From: Oricola thermophila
GTDB taxonomy: Bacteria; Pseudomonadota; Alphaproteobacteria; Rhizobiales; Rhizobiaceae
DNA length: 64,000 nt
Direction of reading: 5' to 3'
NCBI RefSeq assembly: GCF_013358405.1
Contig: NZ_CP054836.1
Location: forward strand, 2,418,001 to 2,482,000
Shown: positions 18,166 to 27,194 of the stretch, piece by piece
Numbering within the stretch: the stretch's first letter is position 1
Layout of the letters: the number at the start of each line of letters is the position of its first letter
Program-made: the position numbers and the translations under genes
Notes under the pieces: model-generated
The model's input: only the letters and a program-made list of their open reading frames with translations
What the model was told of the DNA's origin: nothing
Databases searched by the model: none

Positions 18166-19269
18166 ATGACAGAAATCGATCTATTCATTTCGGGATGCAA
18201 TCGTCCGACCGGCTATTTCGCCACGTCCAACTCGCCCGGGATACGATTGGTCCGCCTGGATACGGACACCGGGCAGCACAGGGTGCTGGCGAATTTCGGG
18301 GGCATCGAGAACCCGACCTTCGCAATCGCCTCGCCCGACCTGACGCACATCTACGCGACCACGGAAATGCCGCGTTGGCCGGAAGGCGCCGTCACGGCAT
18401 TCGCGATTGCCCCGGACCGTGGCGCGATCACGCCCCTTTCCTCGCAATCGTCCGCCGGCTCGATCACCGCCCATCTGAGCCTCGACCGCTCCGGCCGCTT
18501 CCTCCTTGTCGCCAATCACGCCAATGACGAGGATTTCGGCGGCCGGGAAGAGGCCGTCGCCGTGCTGGCGCTGAAGCCGGACGGGGATATCGGCGACATC
18601 GTCGCGACCGCGGCCCAGTCAGGCAGCGGTCCGCAACTGCCCCGCCAGCAGCGCTCGCACCCCCATGCCGTTCTCGCCACCGCGGACAACCGCCACCTGA
18701 TCGTGACCGATCTCGGCGCGGATGCCCTGTTCGTCTACCCGTTCAACGCCGATACCGGCGCCCTGGGGCCGGCCCGCACCGTCGCGCTAACGCCGGGCAC
18801 CGGCCCGCGCCACATGGCGTTCTCCCACGGCGGCACGCTGTTGCATGTTTGCGGGGAAATCGATTCATCCGTCACCACGCTGCGCGTCGGACCGGGCGCG
18901 GAACCGGAGATCGTCGGCCGCTGCGGCACGCTTCCGCCGGGCGCGTCCGGGACGAACCATCCGTCCGAGATCGCCCTCGCGCCCACGGGCGAGCATCTCT
19001 ACGTCGCCAATCGCGGCCACGACAGCATCGCGCGTATCGCCATCGGAAAGGACGGCGTGCCGCGCCTCGAGGAATGCACGCCGTGCGGCGGCACCACGCC
19101 GCGCCACTTCGCCTGCGACAGCACGGGCCGCTATCTCGCGATCGCCAACCAGGACAGCGACGAGGTCGTTGTCCTCGCAATCGGCGAGGACGCGGCGCTG
19201 GGCGGAACGGTGGCCACGATCGGCATCGGCACGCCGACCTGCGTCGGGTTCCTGCAGCAAGGGTCGTAG
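18166..19269 (+). CDS. Beta-propeller lactonase, 6-phosphogluconolactonase (YbhE) family
   Basis: A 367-residue seven-bladed propeller protein of the lactonase family. Repeated blade patterns such as SRDGRFLLVANH-like LDRSGRFLLVANH, HPHAVLATADNRHLIVTDLGAD, GPRHMAFSHGG and GEHLYVANRGHDSI are visible, with the PRHFACDSTGRYLAIANQ blade near the end. Relatives hydrolyse 6-phosphogluconolactone or other sugar lactones, and some cyclise muconates. No signal peptide, so cytoplasmic. It starts 3 bp after the permease gene, so the imported sugar is probably oxidised to a lactone by an enzyme encoded elsewhere. Confidence 0.82.
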   Translation: MTEIDLFISGCNRPTGYFATSNSPGIRLVRLDTDTGQHRVLANFGGIENPTFAIASPDLTHIYATTEMPRWPEGAVTAFAIAPDRGAITPLSSQSSAGSITAHLSLDRSGRFLLVANHANDEDFGGREEAVAVLALKPDGDIGDIVATAAQSGSGPQLPRQQRSHPHAVLATADNRHLIVTDLGADALFVYPFNADTGALGPARTVALTPGTGPRHMAFSHGGTLLHVCGEIDSSVTTLRVGPGAEPEIVGRCGTLPPGASGTNHPSEIALAPTGEHLYVANRGHDSIARIAIGKDGVPRLEECTPCGGTTPRHFACDSTGRYLAIANQDSDEVVVLAIGEDAALGGTVATIGIGTPTCVGFLQQGS

Positions 19270-19358
19270 TGGACGTGTTACGCACCGGCACGGTAGATTG
19301 CCGGATCGCGGCCCGTTTCTGGCGGCAGTGCGTCAATGAAGACGAAGTCGGATGAAGA

Positions 19359-20174
19359 ATGACTGTTTCACGCAAGGAATCTGACGAGGGCGCCAACAAG
19401 TACACGGCGCCCGCACTGTCTAAGGGGCTGGACATTCTCGAGTTGCTCGCATCCCGGGCCGAGGGAATGCGCAAGAGTGACATCGCCAAGTCGCTCGACC
19501 GGTCGATAAGCGAGATCTTCCGCATGCTCGCGGTACTGAACGAGCGTGAATACGTGTCCTTCGATCCGGCGACGGAACGCTACTCGCTGACCACCAAGCT
19601 GTTCGAGATCGCCCACCGCCATCCGCCGGTGCGACGGCTTTCATCGATCGCCATCGACACGATGAGAAAGCTGGCGCTGGACGTGAACCAGTCGGTTCAC
19701 CTGGCGATCCTGCACGGCGACGACATCCTTATCATCGCGCAGGTCGACGCGCCGGGAAACAATGTCACCAGCGTCCGCCTCGGCGCGCGCGTGCCGATCA
19801 CCATAACGGCATCGGGCGCGGTCCTGTTCTCTTCCCTTCCCCCGAAGGAGCGGGAAAAGCTGCTCGACCGCACTCGGCAGAAGGAGCCGGAACTGGTCGA
19901 TACCTTCCGGCGAAACGTGGAGAACTTCGAGAAGCTCGGCTGGTGCGAGTCCGTATCCGAAGTCATCGAGGGCGTGCACAACATGTCCGTCCCTGTCCGC
20001 GACTATTCCGGCACGATCGTTGCCGCGCTGACGATCCCCTTCATCAACCGTCTCCGTACCGACCATTTCCTGCCGATCGGGGATACCCGCGCCAGGCTGA
20101 TCGAGGCGGGCCGGACGATCTCCGAGCTTCTCGGCTCCAGGGCTTCGGCCGCCGGATCGGCCGACAGCCCCTGA
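19359..20174 (+). CDS. IclR-family transcriptional regulator
   Basis: A 271-residue IclR protein: winged helix at about 17-75 (ALSKGLDILELLAS, MRKSDIAKSLDRSISEIFRML) and effector domain from about 90 (VNQSVHLAILHGDDILIIAQ, GVHNMSVPVRDYSGTIVAALTI). It follows the ribose-type ABC/lactonase operon by 89 bp on the same strand, and probably autoregulates or controls that operon. Strong similarity of layout to the regulators at 8668 and 23226 suggests a family expanded with these catabolic clusters. Confidence 0.9.
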   Translation: MTVSRKESDEGANKYTAPALSKGLDILELLASRAEGMRKSDIAKSLDRSISEIFRMLAVLNEREYVSFDPATERYSLTTKLFEIAHRHPPVRRLSSIAIDTMRKLALDVNQSVHLAILHGDDILIIAQVDAPGNNVTSVRLGARVPITITASGAVLFSSLPPKEREKLLDRTRQKEPELVDTFRRNVENFEKLGWCESVSEVIEGVHNMSVPVRDYSGTIVAALTIPFINRLRTDHFLPIGDTRARLIEAGRTISELLGSRASAAGSADSP

Positions 20175-20231
20175 CCGGGAGGCACCTGCCGCCGGAGACC
20201 ACGCCACCAGGACCATCAGGCACTCGGCGTT

Positions 20232-20259
20232 CCCGCGGGGTGGCGCACCACGCCGCGGG
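20232..20259. terminator. Candidate bidirectional terminator between convergent genes
   Basis: Arms CCCGCGGGGTGG and CCACGCCGCGGG pair over 12 positions with one G-G mismatch around a CGCA loop. The site lies between the IclR gene (plus) and dctM (minus). No T-run on either side, so efficiency is uncertain. Confidence 0.5.
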
Positions 20260-20267
20260 GACTCGCG

Positions 20268-21536
20268 TCACAGGTTGGGCAGGAATGTCGATATCTGCGG
20301 AAACAGGATCAATATCATTCCGACCGCAAGGAACGTGAGGAAATAGGGGATCCCCGTGCGGGCAAAGTCCTCGATGGGCACCTTGGTGACGGAGCAGGTG
20401 GTAAACATCACGGTGCCTACGGGCGGAGTGATGCCGCCGAAATTGATGGTGAAGATGAACACGATCCCGTAGTGGAACGGATCGATGCCGAGCCTCTGCA
20501 CCACCGGAAGAAACAGCGGCGCCAGCACCAGTATGAGCGCGGTCCCCTCCACGAACATGCCGATGACCAGCAGCACCAGGAAGATCAGCATGAGCATCAT
20601 TGTCGGGTTCTGGGTCACGGCGATCAGCGCTTCGCCGATCTGCTGAGGCACCTGTTCGAAGGTCATGATCCAGCTGAACGCGGAGGAGGCTATGAGCACG
20701 AGCATGATCGCGGCGGTCGTGGACACGACGGACCGCATCGAACGGTAGAGGGCGGCCATGGTGGTTTCGCGGTAGACCACGCAGAAGACCAGCGCGTAGA
20801 AGACGGCAACCGCCGCCGCCTCGGTCGGCGTGAAGACGCCGCCACGAATGCCGCCGATAATGATCACCGGCAGCATGATGGCCGGCAATGCCTTCAGGAA
20901 CGAAACGAGGAGCGTTTCCTCGGACGGTTCCGTGGCGGGCGGCTCGTAACCGTGCTTGCGCACCTGCACGTAGGTGGTCGCCATGAGGGCCAGGGTGAGC
21001 AGCAGTCCGGGCACGATACCCGCCATGAACATCCTGCCGATCGACAGGTCGGTGACAAAACCGAACAGGATCAGGCCGATCCCCGGCGGGATCATCGGCG
21101 CAATCAGCGCCGACGACGCCGTCACCACGCTTGAAAAGGCCGGGGAGTAGCCGCGCTTCGTCATCTCCGGCACCAGCGTCTTGGCCTGCATGGCCGCGTC
21201 GCCATTGGACGAACCGGACATGCCTGCAAGCAATGCGCTGAGCACGACATTCGTCTGCGCAAGACCGCCCCACATGCGTCGCGTCAGGACAACCGCGAAG
21301 GTCATCACCCGCGACGAGATGCCGGAAAGGTTCATCAGCTCGCCGACCAGGATGAACAGCGGCACGGCCAGCAGCGGAAAGGACTGCGTGCCCAGGATGA
21401 TGCGCTGGGCGAAGGCGACATCCATGATCGCAGGTTCGTTCACGACATAGAAAATGCCCAGCGACAGGATCACGAACGCGACCGGCACGCCGAGCAGAAG
21501 CATCACGAAGAAAAGGATGATGGTTGTCAGGAGCAT
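20268..21536 (-). CDS. dctM: TRAP transporter large permease (DctM)
   Basis: A 422-residue, 12-segment membrane protein. DctM hallmarks include the N-terminal LGVPVAFVILSLG, the MSGSSNGDAAMQAK segment, IPPGIGLILFGFV and the C-terminal NFGGITPPVGTVMF. It forms the ion-coupled channel of a tripartite ATP-independent transporter and overlaps the DctQ gene by 10 bp. Substrates of this family are usually carboxylates; adjacency to an IclR gene and to the CaiB/MaoC module B suggests an organic acid imported for CoA activation, which is inference. Confidence 0.92.
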   Translation of the reverse strand: MLLTTIILFFVMLLLGVPVAFVILSLGIFYVVNEPAIMDVAFAQRIILGTQSFPLLAVPLFILVGELMNLSGISSRVMTFAVVLTRRMWGGLAQTNVVLSALLAGMSGSSNGDAAMQAKTLVPEMTKRGYSPAFSSVVTASSALIAPMIPPGIGLILFGFVTDLSIGRMFMAGIVPGLLLTLALMATTYVQVRKHGYEPPATEPSEETLLVSFLKALPAIMLPVIIIGGIRGGVFTPTEAAAVAVFYALVFCVVYRETTMAALYRSMRSVVSTTAAIMLVLIASSAFSWIMTFEQVPQQIGEALIAVTQNPTMMLMLIFLVLLVIGMFVEGTALILVLAPLFLPVVQRLGIDPFHYGIVFIFTINFGGITPPVGTVMFTTCSVTKVPIEDFARTGIPYFLTFLAVGMILILFPQISTFLPNL

Positions 21537-22060
21537 GCCGGTGCCTCCCCGTCGCCGGAATTCGTTTCATCGTCGTCCGGCGGATCGTCCGATCCCCGGA
21601 GCGCGGTGACACTGCGCACGGCGGAAAGGACCGCCATCAGCGCGAAACCGATCGGCATCGCGATGTAGAATATCCGGACGGAAACCTGCAGCGACGGAAC
21701 GCGCTGCCCGGCCCGCATCGCCAGGTCCCAGGACTTGTCCGCCAGATAGAGCGAGACCAGCAGGATGACGAGGTTGCGAACAGCCGCCAGGATTCGCCGG
21801 CCGCGCACGGAGAGATATCCGTCGATGATCCTCACGCCCAGGTGGAACCGGTCCTTGTAGGCCAGGAAGCTGCCCAGGAACACGATCCAGGCGAAGAGGA
21901 TGGTCGAAGCCTCGAAGGAGAACACGAGCGGGCGTTCCAGCACGTAGCGGAAGAACACGCCGGCCAGCACGATCGCGGTCATCAACGTAAGCGCCGCGAT
22001 CAGAAGGAATTCCAATCCCTTCTCGATGCCCCGGGAGATTTTGCACAGAATGGTCAGCAT
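21527..22060 (-). CDS. dctQ: TRAP transporter small permease (DctQ)
   Basis: A 177-residue protein with four hydrophobic segments and the DctQ pattern FEASTILFAWIVFLGSFLAYKDRFHLGV (read in parts), including the conserved FLG...A..DR.HL. The ATG at 22060, preceded by CAGGAAAAAGC, was preferred to a start nine codons upstream. It lies between the binding-protein gene (gap of 78 bp holding a hairpin) and dctM, with which it overlaps. Confidence 0.88.
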   Translation of the reverse strand: MLTILCKISRGIEKGLEFLLIAALTLMTAIVLAGVFFRYVLERPLVFSFEASTILFAWIVFLGSFLAYKDRFHLGVRIIDGYLSVRGRRILAAVRNLVILLVSLYLADKSWDLAMRAGQRVPSLQVSVRIFYIAMPIGFALMAVLSAVRSVTALRGSDDPPDDDETNSGDGEAPACS

Positions 22061-22090
22061 GCTTTTTCCTGACGATGGAGACACCACGCA

Positions 22091-22119
22091 CCGCCGCCCC
22101 GCACCGGGCGGGGCGACGG
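22091..22119 (-). other. Hairpin after dctP
   Basis: On the minus strand CCGTCGCCCCGC pairs with GCGGGGCGGCGG (12 bp, one G-U) around CCGGT. No T-run follows. Placed directly after the binding-protein gene, it likely raises DctP level relative to the permeases. Confidence 0.7.
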
Positions 22120-22138
22120 CATCTGCGGAAAACCGCCG

Positions 22139-23143
22139 TTACCTGGCGCGGATCTTCTCGACCTCTTCACGCGCCCGGTCATAGAGTCCGGGGGTCCAGT
22201 CGGGGAACGCCTTGTAGATCCCGGCGGCGCCGGCCGCGAAGGCCGCACGGTCGATATCGCGCACGATCTTGACGCCCGAGGCCTCGACCTTCGCGACATC
22301 GCTCTCGTAGCTCGCCTTGACCTGGTCGGTGATCCAGTCGCAGGCCTTCCGGGTCTCCTCGGTCACGATCGCGCGGTTCTCGTCGCTGAGCGCATTCATG
22401 GCCGCAGCGCTGGTCGTGAAGGTCGAGACATCGTGAATGTGGTTCGTGGTCATGTAGTACTTCACGTGCTCGTTGTGCTTCTGGTCGAGCATCGCGGACG
22501 GCGGTGCCTCGGCCGCGTCGACGACACCGACGGCAAGCGCGTTGTAGACCTCCGGCCACGGCAGCGGCGTCGGAACCGCGGTGAAGGCCTGCTTGGCCAG
22601 CTCGATGTAGAGCGGCAGGGGTTGCTCGCGGATCTTGAGGCCCTGCATGTCCTCCGGCGAATGCACCTCGGTCTCGCGCGTGTAGAGATCGCGCACGCCG
22701 AAAGCGAAGTAGCACATCACCTTCAGGTTCTTTTCCTCGACGACCTTCTCCATGTCACGAACCAGCGGGGTCTTCATGAACTCCATGAGCTCGTCGAAGT
22801 CCTGGAACATGAACGGATAGGTCGTGACCTGGTAGTCCGGGTTGTAGTCGGCGAGGTTGGGCGTGCCCATGTGGCCGATGATCTCGCCGCCGAGCGAGAT
22901 CTGCTCGGCAACCTGCGAGTTGGAACCGAGCTGGCCGCTAGGGAACAGCGCGATCTCGACCTCGCCCTTCGTACGCTCCTCGACGGCCGCCTTGAGGCGT
23001 TCGCCGGCCAGTTGCACGACGTGCGTGGGCGAGTTCATGTGCGCGAAGCGCAGAACCGTCTTCGCGTCGGCGCCGGTTGCGAATGCCGTCATAGCCGTCG
23101 CGCAAAGGGCCCAGGTGCCCAGGTGTCGCGTGATAGTCTTCAT
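22139..23143 (-). CDS. dctP: TRAP transporter substrate-binding protein (DctP)
   Basis: A 334-residue periplasmic protein. The start at 23143 follows AAAGGAGGAAC and gives a signal peptide ending at GADA before KTVLRFAHMNSPTHV. DctP features are FPSGQLGSNSQVAEQISLG (about 66-84), and GLKIREQPLPLYIELAKQ with the arginine that normally binds the substrate carboxylate, then PWPEVYNALAVGVVDAAE. First gene of a dctPQM operon. Confidence 0.92.
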   Translation of the reverse strand: MKTITRHLGTWALCATAMTAFATGADAKTVLRFAHMNSPTHVVQLAGERLKAAVEERTKGEVEIALFPSGQLGSNSQVAEQISLGGEIIGHMGTPNLADYNPDYQVTTYPFMFQDFDELMEFMKTPLVRDMEKVVEEKNLKVMCYFAFGVRDLYTRETEVHSPEDMQGLKIREQPLPLYIELAKQAFTAVPTPLPWPEVYNALAVGVVDAAEAPPSAMLDQKHNEHVKYYMTTNHIHDVSTFTTSAAAMNALSDENRAIVTEETRKACDWITDQVKASYESDVAKVEASGVKIVRDIDRAAFAAGAAGIYKAFPDWTPGLYDRAREEVEKIRAR

Positions 23144-23225
23144 AGGGGGTTCCTCCTTTGTTTTCCCTATTCGAACGCCGGGCAACCTCTGCAACTGTTC
23201 GATGCGACCCGGAGAACCTGTTGAA

Positions 23226-24032
23226 TCAATCGCCGCCGGGGGGTGCGTGCTCTCCCAGCCCGACGCGCTCCGTGATTTCGGCCCCTGCCTCCTGCAGTGC
23301 CTTCAGTATCTGCTCCGTGTCCGGGCCGCTGGCGCTGCGCAGCGTCGCCACGACGAGCGCGGCGCGGACGCTCGACCGCCTCGTTCCGACCAGCACGCCG
23401 ACATCCAGGCCGCCGACGAAGCGCTCGCCGTCGGCGATCTCGTAGCCGCGCTCGGCGACATTGCGCACGCGGATGAGAAAGGCCTCGCGGACATCCTCGG
23501 GCAGATCGTGGAAACTCGTGTAATCCGACAGGAAGGCCAGGCGGTCCTCTTCCTCCATCGCCGCCAGCAGGATGCGCCCGGAGGTGGTGGTCAGCGGCGA
23601 ATGCCGGGAACCGACCTCGATGGAGAGGCGGAACGGCCGCGGGCTCTCCTGCTGCGCCAGCACGACGATCTCGCCGTCCCGCAATGTCGTGAGGTGGCAC
23701 GTCTCCCCGATCCGCTCGGACAGGCGGCGCATGACCGGAAGGGCGACGCGCAGCAGTTCCTCGTAGGGCGAGTGGGTGCGGCTGAGCTCGAAGAGCTTCA
23801 GCGTCAGCCTGTAGTGCCCCGCCTCGGTGCGCCGGATGTAGCGACGCGCCTCGAGCGCGCTCAGGGTGCGGAAAATCTCGCCGGTGGTCCTGCCGAGCGC
23901 CCTCGCGATGTCGGCCTGCGACATGGAGATCGCGCGATCGGACAGGAGCTCGAGCACGTCGAGCCCCTTGTCCAGCCCCGGAACCGAGTATTTGCCGGCG
24001 GGTTTCCCCGCTTTCCGATTATCGTCAGTCAT
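23226..24032 (-). CDS. IclR-family transcriptional regulator
   Basis: A 268-residue IclR protein with winged helix (GLDKGLDVLELLSD, MSQADIARALGRTTGEIFRTL near 35-55) and an effector domain (CHLTTLRDGEIVVLAQ; LTTTSGRILLAAM; GGLDVGVLVGTR). The ATG at 24032 gives the normal domain position; a start 20 codons upstream is less likely. It lies upstream of dctP on the same strand (82 bp gap) and downstream of the module B MaoC gene, so it may regulate either. The GC-rich C-terminal tail is not conserved. Confidence 0.9.
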   Translation of the reverse strand: MTDDNRKAGKPAGKYSVPGLDKGLDVLELLSDRAISMSQADIARALGRTTGEIFRTLSALEARRYIRRTEAGHYRLTLKLFELSRTHSPYEELLRVALPVMRRLSERIGETCHLTTLRDGEIVVLAQQESPRPFRLSIEVGSRHSPLTTTSGRILLAAMEEEDRLAFLSDYTSFHDLPEDVREAFLIRVRNVAERGYEIADGERFVGGLDVGVLVGTRRSSVRAALVVATLRSASGPDTEQILKALQEAGAEITERVGLGEHAPPGGD

Positions 24033-24103
24033 GCTGCGAATTCCTGCTGTCTGGTGAGATGTGAACGGCGTCAGATAAACACGCCACCTCACCGGACGCG
24101 CAA

Positions 24104-24120
24104 CCGGGCCGAAAGCCCGG
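24104..24120 (-). terminator. Small hairpin downstream of module B MaoC
   Basis: CCGGGC and GCCCGG form a perfect 6 bp stem around five bases. With a nearby CCGTCCC/GGGAACGG hairpin (24148-24165) it may end the CaiB-MaoC transcript before the IclR gene. No T-run, so tentative. Confidence 0.35.
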
Positions 24121-24241
24121 ACAGGCAGCGAACCGGATGTTCAGCGCCGTTCCCGGAAAGGGACGGTGCGGTTTTCAAAACGGATCATCATTCTCAACTC
24201 CTCCCGATTTCACTTCGATGCCGAAGGCGACGCCTGCCGGA

Positions 24242-24694
24242 TCAGGGCAAGGGTTCCCGCCGTTCCACGAGGTAAAGGTGGTCGCACACCAGAACGACCG
24301 TGCCGTCCTGCTTCGTCATCTCCACGGCCTCGTGGACATAGCCGTGCGTCTTTCTCTTCGGATGGTCCCGCTTCTCGGTGATGGTCGTCTTCACCGTGAT
24401 GGTGTCGCCGATGAACACCGGCCGAACGAAGCGCAGGCGGTCGTAGCCGTAGGACATCGACCGCGGGTTGATCGTGGACGCGGTCATCCCGATGCCGACC
24501 GAGAAGACGAGCGTCCCGTGCGCGATGCGCTGTCCGAAATCCTGAGTCGCGCACCACTCCTTGTCCATGTGATGGGGAAAGAAGTCGCCGGTCTGCCCGG
24601 CGTGCATGACAATGTCGGCCTCCGTGATCGTTCTGCCGAACGACCGGCGGCTGGCCCCGATTTCGTAATCCTCAAAGAACTGTTCGTGGATCAT
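24242..24694 (-). CDS. MaoC-like hotdog-fold dehydratase, module B
   Basis: A 150-residue MaoC protein nearly collinear with the one at 1221: [19 protein letters not shown] carries the Asp/His dyad, followed by [20 protein letters not shown] and [19 protein letters not shown]. The ATG at 24694 overlaps the CaiB stop (ATGA), so CoA-transferase and hydratase are made together. Expected reaction is hydration or dehydration of an acyl-CoA made by the coupled CaiB. The gene order is CaiB then MaoC, the reverse of module A. Confidence 0.87.
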   Translation of the reverse strand: MIHEQFFEDYEIGASRRSFGRTITEADIVMHAGQTGDFFPHHMDKEWCATQDFGQRIAHGTLVFSVGIGMTASTINPRSMSYGYDRLRFVRPVFIGDTITVKTTITEKRDHPKRKTHGYVHEAVEMTKQDGTVVLVCDHLYLVERREPLP

Positions 24695-25881
24695 CAGGCA
24701 CACTCGATCTCTTCGTGCGCGCGCAGCGCGGAAAGGTTTCTGTCGGTATCGGCCCCGAGCACGGGCGCCGCGGCCGCATTCCTGGGAACGCGCCCGTCGA
24801 AGCGGATGGGACAGGCGGTCGTCTCGATCTCGCGCCCCGAGGCGGTTTCGATGCGCTGGAGGATGTCCAGCGCATCCAGTGCGCCGGAACGCTCCAGGGA
24901 CGGCCAGTCCAGGACCTCGGCACACCAGATCCCCGCCGGCTCCAGCAGGTTCATCCAGGTCTCGGTCGTCCCCGTCTTCAGGTGATCGCGCAGGATCGCC
25001 TTGATCTCGTCGCGCCGGGAATAGGCCACCGCCGGGTCGGCAAGAGGTAACAACCGATCGAGCGACAGGAGTTCCGCGAGCCGGGCAACGGGCGTCATGG
25101 CGATCGCAATGAATCCGTCCAGGGTCTCATAGATGCCGTAGGGCGCAGCCGCGTAGACATTCGCGCCGCTCACCGCGCTGCGCACCGGCTGGACATGGCC
25201 GTCATTGAGATAGCTCGTGAACTGCTCGAACTGCAGGTCCATCGCGGAAGCCAGCAGACTCACCTCGACCAGCCCTCCCCTTCCGGTCCGGAACCGGCGG
25301 AAGAGCGCCGCGAGAATGCCCTGCGCCAGGTGCATGCCCGCCGCGATGTCGGTGATCGAGATCCCCATCGGAACGGGCGCATCGGCGGCGCTGCCCGTCA
25401 GCCACACCATTCCGGAGCGGGACTGCGCCAGCAGGTCCTGGCCGGGCTTCCCGCTCCAGGGACCGGATTTCCCGTAGCCGGAGACCTGCCCGTAAACCAG
25501 CCGCGGGTTGAGCTCGCGGACATCCTCGTGGCCGAGCCCGATGCGCTCCATGACGCCCGGACGGAAATTGTGGATCATGACATCGGCCGTCGCGACCAGC
25601 CGCTTCACCGCCGCCAGGTCGTCGTCGTCCTTCAGGTCCGCGACCACGCTCTGCTTCCCGCGGTTGATCGTGTGGAAGAGCAGGCTGTCGCCGTCCACCT
25701 TCTGGTCCGCCACCACCAGGCCGCGGCAGGCATCCCCGACGCCCGGGCGCTCGACCTTGATGACCTCGGCGCCCATGTCCCCCAGGCGCAAGGCGCAGAC
25801 CGGGCCGGCAAGAAACTGCGAGAAATCGAGAACCCGGATTCCGGCAAGCGGCAATTCCTCGACCGAACCACTCAAGACCAC
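24694..25881 (-). CDS. CaiB/BaiF family CoA-transferase (class III), module B
   Basis: A 395-residue family III CoA-transferase. Shared with module A are [54 protein letters not shown] and [15 protein letters not shown]. The catalytic aspartate is D178 in ITDIAAG. Translation starts at a GTG at 25881; AGGGAAAT precedes it and an ATG two bases upstream is out of frame and stops at once. The promoter lies in the 155 bp region shared with the divergent binding-protein-like gene. It transfers CoA to an unknown carboxylic acid. Confidence 0.88.
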   Translation of the reverse strand: MVLSGSVEELPLAGIRVLDFSQFLAGPVCALRLGDMGAEVIKVERPGVGDACRGLVVADQKVDGDSLLFHTINRGKQSVVADLKDDDDLAAVKRLVATADVMIHNFRPGVMERIGLGHEDVRELNPRLVYGQVSGYGKSGPWSGKPGQDLLAQSRSGMVWLTGSAADAPVPMGISITDIAAGMHLAQGILAALFRRFRTGRGGLVEVSLLASAMDLQFEQFTSYLNDGHVQPVRSAVSGANVYAAAPYGIYETLDGFIAIAMTPVARLAELLSLDRLLPLADPAVAYSRRDEIKAILRDHLKTGTTETWMNLLEPAGIWCAEVLDWPSLERSGALDALDILQRIETASGREIETTACPIRFDGRVPRNAAAAPVLGADTDRNLSALRAHEEIECA

Positions 25882-25913
25882 ATTTCCCTTATCGTTGACC
25901 AGTGAGAGAACAT

Positions 25914-26027
25914 TTCATATATGAGTCATCCCATAGGGATTGTGCGTCATATTTGTCAAGCGGTGACGTATTCGCATTGTCTTCACGCATGACATTCCGA
26001 ATTCCGGATGTGTGATTCATATATGAA
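25914..26027. promoter_or_regulatory. Twin TTCATATATGAA-type palindromes in divergent promoter of module B
   Basis: TTCATATATGAG (25914-25925) and the perfect TTCATATATGAA (26016-26027) flank the 155 bp divergent region, one close to each start codon. A pair of equal palindromes 102 bp apart in a divergent promoter fits a single repressor acting on both sides. One of the IclR proteins is a plausible binder, but this is inferred. Confidence 0.5.
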
Positions 26028-26036
26028 AGGTGCGGC

Positions 26037-27194
26037 ATGGAAGAACACGGGAAAGGCGAGACTCGGCCGGCGGCCGGAACGAAGCTGATCGGAATGACCT
26101 GGGATCACCCGCGCGCCTACGACTCCCTGGTCGCCGCATCGGAGGCATACCGCGAGAAGACGGGCGTCTCCATCACCTGGGAAAAGCGCTCGCTGCAGGC
26201 TTTCGCCGACGTGCCGATCGAGGGCCTCGCGAAAGCCTATGACCTGATAATCCTGGACCACCCGCATGTGGGGCAGATCGCCGAAAGCGGATGTTTGCGC
26301 TCCCTGCCGCCGATGGCGGGAGACGTGTCCCTCGGCGGGTCGGTGGAATCCTATGTATGGAAAGGCGAGACCTGGGCATGGCCGATCGACGCCGCCTGCC
26401 AGATGGCCGTCGTTCGCCCCGACCTGGCATCGGAGTTTCCGCGCACCTGGGACGAGATCATGGCCGAAGGCGCGGAACGCTTCGGGCTCCTTACACCCCT
26501 CCTCCCGGTCGACGCCTTCGATACCATGCTGACCCTCCTTGCCAGCATGGGCGAGGAACACCTTCCGGTCGGCGAGAGCGAGTTCTGCTCCCGCGAGGGC
26601 GGCGAGCGTGCCCTGCGCGTCCTGAAACGCCTGTACCGGCTGGGACCGGGCGAGGCCGTGGAATGGAACCCGATCCGGGTTCTCGAGGCACTTTCCGAAA
26701 CCGACGAGTTCTCGGGATCGCCCTGCCTGTTCGGCTACATCAACTATGCGCGCCCGGGATTTCGCAAGAACCCGCTTCTCTACGTCGACCTCCCGGTCTT
26801 CGCGATGCCCGGCTGGCGCAGATCCATCCTCGGCGGCGCCGGCATCGGCGTCTCGTCGATGAGGGAAAACGGCGACGTCGCCCAGGATTTCGCGGCATGG
26901 GTGGTCTCGGAACCCGTCCAGTCCGGCGTCTACCTCGAGAACGAGGGCCAACCCGCGCATCTCGACACGTGGAAGCGGATGCGCACCGATCCGCGCTACG
27001 CCGGTTTCCTGGACGGCGGCTTCGAAACGATCCGCATGGCATGGACTCGCCCGCGCGACCACTGGTTCCTGCATTTCGTGGACGACATCTGCGAGATCTT
27101 TCCGGATTTCTTCCGCAAGGACCGGGACGAGGCGGCATTCCTGTCCGACCTGAACAAGCTCTATCGGCATCACATCGCGAGGGACTCGAAATGA
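26037..27194 (+). CDS. Leaderless solute-binding-protein-like protein (module B)
   Basis: A 385-residue paralogue of the protein at 10363. It begins with a polar stretch (MEEHGKGETRPAAGTKLIGMTWDHPRAYD read in parts) and has no hydrophobic leader; an in-frame TGA at 26013 leaves no room for one. Shared segments are WEKRSLQAF, YDLIILDHPHVG, WAWPIDAACQ, GGAGIGVSS and EGQPAHLDTW. The gene is divergent from CaiB/MaoC and overlaps the next SDR by ATGA. It is annotated by fold only: a cytoplasmic ligand-binding protein. A transport role would require a signal peptide and permease, neither of which is present. Confidence 0.78.
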   Translation: MEEHGKGETRPAAGTKLIGMTWDHPRAYDSLVAASEAYREKTGVSITWEKRSLQAFADVPIEGLAKAYDLIILDHPHVGQIAESGCLRSLPPMAGDVSLGGSVESYVWKGETWAWPIDAACQMAVVRPDLASEFPRTWDEIMAEGAERFGLLTPLLPVDAFDTMLTLLASMGEEHLPVGESEFCSREGGERALRVLKRLYRLGPGEAVEWNPIRVLEALSETDEFSGSPCLFGYINYARPGFRKNPLLYVDLPVFAMPGWRRSILGGAGIGVSSMRENGDVAQDFAAWVVSEPVQSGVYLENEGQPAHLDTWKRMRTDPRYAGFLDGGFETIRMAWTRPRDHWFLHFVDDICEIFPDFFRKDRDEAAFLSDLNKLYRHHIARDSK

